This document shows positions 7,021-9,688 of a stretch of 9,688 bases of DNA, piece after piece. The notes beneath the pieces are model-generated. The model searched no databases. It saw nothing but the letters and a program-made list of their open reading frames with translations, and was not told where the DNA came from. The DNA is taken from NCBI GenBank assembly GCA_030066455.1, contig JASJBQ010000173.1, positions 1 to 9,688 on the forward strand. The letters run 5' to 3'. Made by a program: the position numbers and the translations under genes. Position 1 is the first letter of the stretch. Each line of letters opens with the position of its first letter. The stretch comes from Desulfobacterales bacterium (GTDB taxonomy: Bacteria > Desulfobacterota > Desulfobacteria > Desulfobacterales > UBA5852).

Positions 7021-7458
7021 TCGCCGTTTGACCGCTTTCACCGGGCAATGGGGGTTTCGGCAGCGGGGACAGACCCGCCCGAGGATCTCCGCTGCGGCCG
7101 CAATCACCAGCAGCCAGAACAAGACCAGCAGCACGGGAAGGCGAGTCAGCCAAGGCTGGGGAAAGAGGACCATGGCGGCCAGGGCCGCAGCGGTCAAGAC
7201 CAGGTCGAAGGTGCTGTAGGGCGTTTGGCGACGGGCGGGCAGGATCCGGGCGATCAGGCCCGGGAGCAGGTGGCCGCAGGCTTCTTTCCGACAGGGACAT
7301 TTGGCACAATAGGTTCCGCAGACGGTTAGGGCGGCCGCGCCGAGCAGCATGGCGTAAAGCGCCGCCGCCGTCGGTGCGCTGTGCGCGATCCCCATCAAAC
7401 CCACCACCAACGCCAGGGTGAACACGGCAAGACTGGTGATGCCATGCAAGCTTCCCAC
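6991..7458 (-). CDS. Cysteine-rich four-helix membrane protein, unknown function
   Basis: A 155-residue integral membrane protein of a family I cannot name. Hydrophobic stretches at about residues 7-27, 31-50, 84-101 and 104-126 suggest four helices in two pairs. Two cysteine clusters flank the second pair: CGTYCAKCPCRKEACGH at 47-63 (five Cys plus His63) and CPRCRNPHC at 130-138 (three Cys). Both would lie on the same side of the membrane, so together the eight Cys and the two His could bind a metal or Fe-S cluster, or form disulfides; this is inference. The C-terminus is basic (KRRSGHGK), suggesting a cytoplasmic tail. Start: GTG at 7458 with GGGAGA about six bases upstream; the ATG at 7445 is out of frame. 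Its stop lies 30 bases inside the end of the PAS-LuxR gene on the other strand, so transcription of one may interfere with the other. Confidence 0.75.
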   Translation of the reverse strand: MGSLHGITSLAVFTLALVVGLMGIAHSAPTAAALYAMLLGAAALTVCGTYCAKCPCRKEACGHLLPGLIARILPARRQTPYSTFDLVLTAAALAAMVLFPQPWLTRLPVLLVLFWLLVIAAAAEILGRVCPRCRNPHCPVKAVKRRSGHGKQIGP

Positions 7459-7553
7459 GGGCTTCTCCCTTCGATCCCGTCGACATTCCGGCGCTTTTTT
7501 CCCCTATTTTCTTGATGCCGACCACGAGAGCCAGAGGCGTGGCCGTTTCGGCT

Positions 7554-7929
7554 TCAGGCCGCACGGGGGAAGGTGCGCCTCACGGCCAGGATATACGCCG
7601 TTACGGCATCCGGTTTTTCTTCCTGCAGAAAATGCCCGCAATCCGGAATCGATACAAATTGCGATTCAGGGATATCCTTCGCCAGACGCCGGCCGATGGC
7701 GGCGGGGATGATGCGGTCCTCGGCCGCCCACAACACAAGGGTCGGAACGCTCAGACGGCGCAGGGATTCCGATGTCAGCGCCCATTCATCGGGCCCGGGT
7801 TCAAGGGCCTTGCGAAAAGCCCGGCGGCCGGCGGCATTTTGAACCCAGGGGCGCCGGTAGCGCTCGGCCCGCGCTTTGGAGATGGCCTCGGGTTGGTGGA
7901 CCAGCCACCGCCGCAGGACCTGAAGAAAT
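7554..7929 (-). pseudogene. Alpha/beta hydrolase, C-terminal remnant (nucleophile half missing)
   Basis: About 125 codons read as the last part of an alpha/beta hydrolase: cap-domain-like helices (FLQVLRRWLVHQPEAISKA, then ERYRRPWVQ), the strand SVPTLVLWAAEDRIIP that carries the catalytic acid, and IPDCGHFLQEEKPDAVTAYIL that carries the catalytic histidine. The family normally has some 260-300 residues. The first half, with the oxyanion loop and the GxSxG nucleophile, is absent, because the sequence immediately upstream is the end of the TetR gene in another frame. The frame is open up to a stop at 7998-8000. The only usual start codon within it is GTG at 7736, which would give 60 residues with acid and histidine but no nucleophile. 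Most likely an inactive relic of a hydrolase gene once controlled by, or recombined next to, the TetR regulator. A short expressed peptide cannot be excluded. Confidence 0.72.
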
Positions 7930-8544
7930 TTATCCGCCGCTCTCGCCCAGCAGCAGGCGGATGGCCTGATGGGCCGCCTCCCACAGACGATTGTCGGTCA
8001 GCAGGTCGGTTTCGGTGATCAGTTGCAGGCCCAGACCGTCGATGATGCTGGTCAGTATGGCGGACAGCCCTTCGATGGGAATGGCCGGCGTAATGTCGCC
8101 CCGGTCGATGGCCGCCTGCAGCCCGTCTTGAATCGCCAGCCGGAACTGCCCGTAAAGGGATTGCAGCTCGGCTTCTACGGTCGGACTCTGGCGGGCTACG
8201 GCCCAGGCTTCGAAAAATAGATTGAAAAAATCCGGGTCGTGTTTGAAGAGTTGCTGCATGGCCTCCACCAGCCGGTCGGCAATTTCAGCGGCGGAGTGGC
8301 TGCGGGCCAACAGATCCCGGATGAGGACGACACTGGCGGCCATGTTCTCATCGATCACCCGGGCGAGCATGTGTTCCTTGTTTTGAAAATAGTAGTGAAG
8401 CAATCCGCGGCTGACGCCGGCTTCGGCGGCGACGAGGCTCACGGTGGTGCCGGCGTAGCCCCGCCGGGCCAGAATGTTGCGGGCGGCATCGAGGATCCGG
8501 CGTGTTTTGAGATCGGTTTGGGCCAAAGCGTTTTTGGAAGCCAT
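7930..8544 (-). CDS. TetR/AcrR-family transcriptional repressor, 204 aa
   Basis: A full-length ligand-responsive repressor. The N-terminal TetR DNA-binding domain spans about residues 12-58: RRILDAARNILARRGYAGT, then the helix-turn-helix VSLVAAEAGVSRGLLHYYFQNKEHML (35-60) with the typical HYYF recognition-helix end at 50-53. The rest (about 65-204) is an all-helical ligand-binding and dimer domain resembling the C-terminal module common in AcrR-like regulators (DFFNLFFEAWAVAR, ILTSIIDGLGLQLI). Start: ATG at 8544, with only a weak ribosome binding site. Upstream lies a consensus promoter whose start-site region is covered by an imperfect palindrome, so negative autoregulation is likely. The gene ends at a TAA that directly abuts the hydrolase remnant; a hydrolase may once have been its target. 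The inducing ligand cannot be predicted. Confidence 0.93.
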   Translation of the reverse strand: MASKNALAQTDLKTRRILDAARNILARRGYAGTTVSLVAAEAGVSRGLLHYYFQNKEHMLARVIDENMAASVVLIRDLLARSHSAAEIADRLVEAMQQLFKHDPDFFNLFFEAWAVARQSPTVEAELQSLYGQFRLAIQDGLQAAIDRGDITPAIPIEGLSAILTSIIDGLGLQLITETDLLTDNRLWEAAHQAIRLLLGESGG

Positions 8545-8561
8545 GGGGGCTAAACCCGAAT

Positions 8562-8581
8562 TTGGTTGGACGTTCAGCCAA
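8562..8581 (-). promoter_or_regulatory. Probable TetR operator (20-bp imperfect palindrome)
   Basis: TTGGTTGGAC followed by GTTCAGCCAA: eight of ten positions are symmetrical about the central CG. It starts one base after the -10 box of the TetR-gene promoter and covers the expected transcription start, 18 bases before the ATG. Length and position fit a TetR-family autorepression site. Confidence 0.6.
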
Positions 8582-8582
8582 T

Positions 8583-8609
8583 ATTATAGATCTTTTTTTC
8601 AGCTGTCAA
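8583..8609 (-). promoter_or_regulatory. Promoter of the TetR gene
   Basis: On the minus strand a perfect TTGACA (8609-8604) and a perfect TATAAT (8588-8583) are separated by 15 bases, two short of the optimum. The spacer holds an A-tract. An alternative TAATAT (8586-8581) gives a 17-base spacer. Just upstream of the -35 box, CGGTCGC (8613-8619) and GCAACCG (8625-8631) form a further imperfect inverted repeat. The rest of the gap up to 8707 shows nothing else. Confidence 0.6.
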
Positions 8610-8707
8610 CACCGGTCGCATTCGGCAACCGTTTACAGGCAGGCAAGCGCAAGGGAATGATTGACCACGAAGCGGCCCAGGATCACAGGCGTTTCGTTCG
8701 ATGCCGT

Positions 8708-9688
8708 CTAAATCGATTGGCCCGGGCCCAGTTTGACGACCATCAGGGTGATATCGTCCTCCGCGCGCTGACCCCGCATAAAGGATCGGAGCGCGGCCAG
8801 AATCATCTCCCGGATGTCACGCGCGTCGCTGCCGGCATGTCGGCGTACCAGGTCGCGGACGCGTTTTTTGCCGAACATCTCCTGCGCGGCGTTGCGCGTT
8901 TCCCAGACGCCGTCGGTGCCCACCACGAGGATCTGGCCGGGTCTGCAATCCGGGCGAAGACTGGTTCGATAGGCATAATCGCCATCGAGACCCAGTGCGA
9001 TGCCCGCGCCCTTGAGCGTTTCAAAGCGGTCCTCGTCGGGATCGTAGAGCAGGGCCGGGTCGTGGCCGGCGCGGGTCCATTGCAGCATTCGGCTGTCAGG
9101 GCTGTAGAGGAAAAAGAAAAGGGTCATGAACTGCCCGCTTTCCTGGACATCGTCGACGAGTTGGATGTTGACGTCGCTTACGATTTGTGCCGGATCGCCG
9201 GGCAGCGCCGCCCGCTGCCGCAGGGCCGAGCGGACGGTGGCCATCAGCAGGGCCGAGGCGATGCCGTGGCCCGATACGTCCCCTAAAGCGAAAGCCATCT
9301 GCCGGGTACCGTCACGGGCCACGGCAAAGAAATCGAAATAGTCGCCCCCGGTCTCATCGCAGTAGACGCTCCGGCCGGCGATCTGCAGGGACGCGTGCGC
9401 GAATACGTCCACGCGGGGCAGTAACTGCTGCTGGACTTCGCGGGCCAGCGCCAGCGAGTGGCGCATGGCGTCGCGCTCCCTGAGCCCCTCCGTCATGGCG
9501 TTGATGACATCGCCGGCATAGCCGATTTCGTCGTTGGCCGTGACACGCACCTTCTGATGAAAATTGCCCTGGCGGATCTGTTTCAGCACGCGGATGATCG
9601 CCCCCATAGACTGGGTGATGTTGCGGGATACGATAAAGACCAGAAATGCCCCCACGAGCATGAACACGACCGCATCGACAATGATCGC
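8708..9688 (-). CDS. HAMP-SpoIIE (RsbU-type) PP2C phosphatase (N-terminus outside window)
   Basis: The frame is open to the right edge, so the N-terminus (probably a periplasmic sensor) is missing and the GTG at 9667 is not the real start. The visible part begins inside a membrane helix (bases about 9688-9630, VVFMLVGAFLVFIVSRNI), continues with a HAMP linker (about 9630-9490) and a complete SpoIIE/PP2C domain. Catalytic metal-site motifs are intact: DETGGDYFDFF, LGDVSGHGIASALL, VGTDGVWETRN and the final AEDDITLMVVK. It should remove phosphate from a serine phosphoprotein, classically an anti-sigma antagonist. It is clearly paralogous to the phosphatase at 1479-3611: both share RAGHDPA-x-x-YDP, the ALG-x-x-x-x-Y-x-YR segment and AxQEMFGK-x-RV. 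No partner is encoded nearby. The TetR gene follows on the same strand after 163 bp, with its own promoter. Confidence 0.92.
   Translation of the reverse strand, partial: AIIVDAVVFMLVGAFLVFIVSRNITQSMGAIIRVLKQIRQGNFHQKVRVTANDEIGYAGDVINAMTEGLRERDAMRHSLALAREVQQQLLPRVDVFAHASLQIAGRSVYCDETGGDYFDFFAVARDGTRQMAFALGDVSGHGIASALLMATVRSALRQRAALPGDPAQIVSDVNIQLVDDVQESGQFMTLFFFLYSPDSRMLQWTRAGHDPALLYDPDEDRFETLKGAGIALGLDGDYAYRTSLRPDCRPGQILVVGTDGVWETRNAAQEMFGKKRVRDLVRRHAGSDARDIREMILAALRSFMRGQRAEDDITLMVVKLGPGQSI

Noticed and set aside
7518..7553. Hairpin after the hydrolase remnant (CGACCACG / CGTGGCCG) as a terminator
   Set aside because: It contains a wobble pair and has no T-run on the minus strand; too weak to annotate.
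7554..7736. A genuine 60-aa gene starting at GTG 7736
   Set aside because: The sequence upstream in the same frame is still hydrolase-like, so GTG 7736 lies inside a former longer gene and cuts through the beta strand that carries the catalytic acid.
8474..9286. Plus-strand open frame of 270 codons
   Set aside because: It is antisense to the TetR start and to the SpoIIE domain of the second phosphatase, both well supported.

Overview
The window is GC-rich bacterial DNA with nine complete or partial genes and one gene remnant. The gene set suggests an anaerobic Gram-negative bacterium, most likely Desulfobacterota (a sulfate-reducer type). It contains Cache-HAMP-SpoIIE phosphatases, an inner-membrane diguanylate cyclase with a GGEEF motif, a PAS-LuxR regulator without a receiver domain, and a single-domain flavodoxin resembling the flavodoxin part of flavodiiron proteins. 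The taxonomic placement is inference from gene families only; no rRNA or marker gene is present.

Layout: (1) positions 1-560 (+) hold the C-terminal part of a periplasmic solute-binding protein. (2) 837-1412 (+) encodes an unrecognised 191-aa protein that starts with TTG behind a good ribosome binding site. (3) Three genes run leftwards between 5329 and 1479: a 108-residue single-span membrane protein, a membrane diguanylate cyclase, and a 710-residue Cache-HAMP-SpoIIE phosphatase. (4) A flavodoxin (-, 5552-5995) and a PAS-LuxR regulator (+, 6151-7020) diverge from a shared 155-bp control region. (5) A four-helix, cysteine-rich membrane protein (-, 6991-7458) overlaps the end of the PAS-LuxR gene tail to tail. 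(6) 7554-8544 (-) carries a complete TetR-family gene directly abutting the C-terminal remnant of an alpha/beta hydrolase that lacks its nucleophile half. (7) 8708 to the right edge (-) is a second HAMP-SpoIIE phosphatase, cut by the window.

Most recognisable genes are signalling proteins: two PP2C-type phosphatases of the RsbU class, a c-di-GMP synthase, a PAS-controlled transcription factor and a ligand-responsive repressor. No STAS antagonist, anti-sigma kinase, response regulator or EAL/PilZ partner is visible, so their targets must lie elsewhere. The best regulatory site is upstream of the TetR gene: consensus TTGACA and TATAAT hexamers followed at once by a 20-bp imperfect palindrome, the arrangement expected for autorepression.

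I see no CRISPR array, tRNA, rRNA, insertion sequence or phage gene, and no clearly new multi-gene system. The points most worth a second look are the hydrolase remnant fused against the TetR gene, the TetR promoter/operator, and three uncharacterised small proteins.
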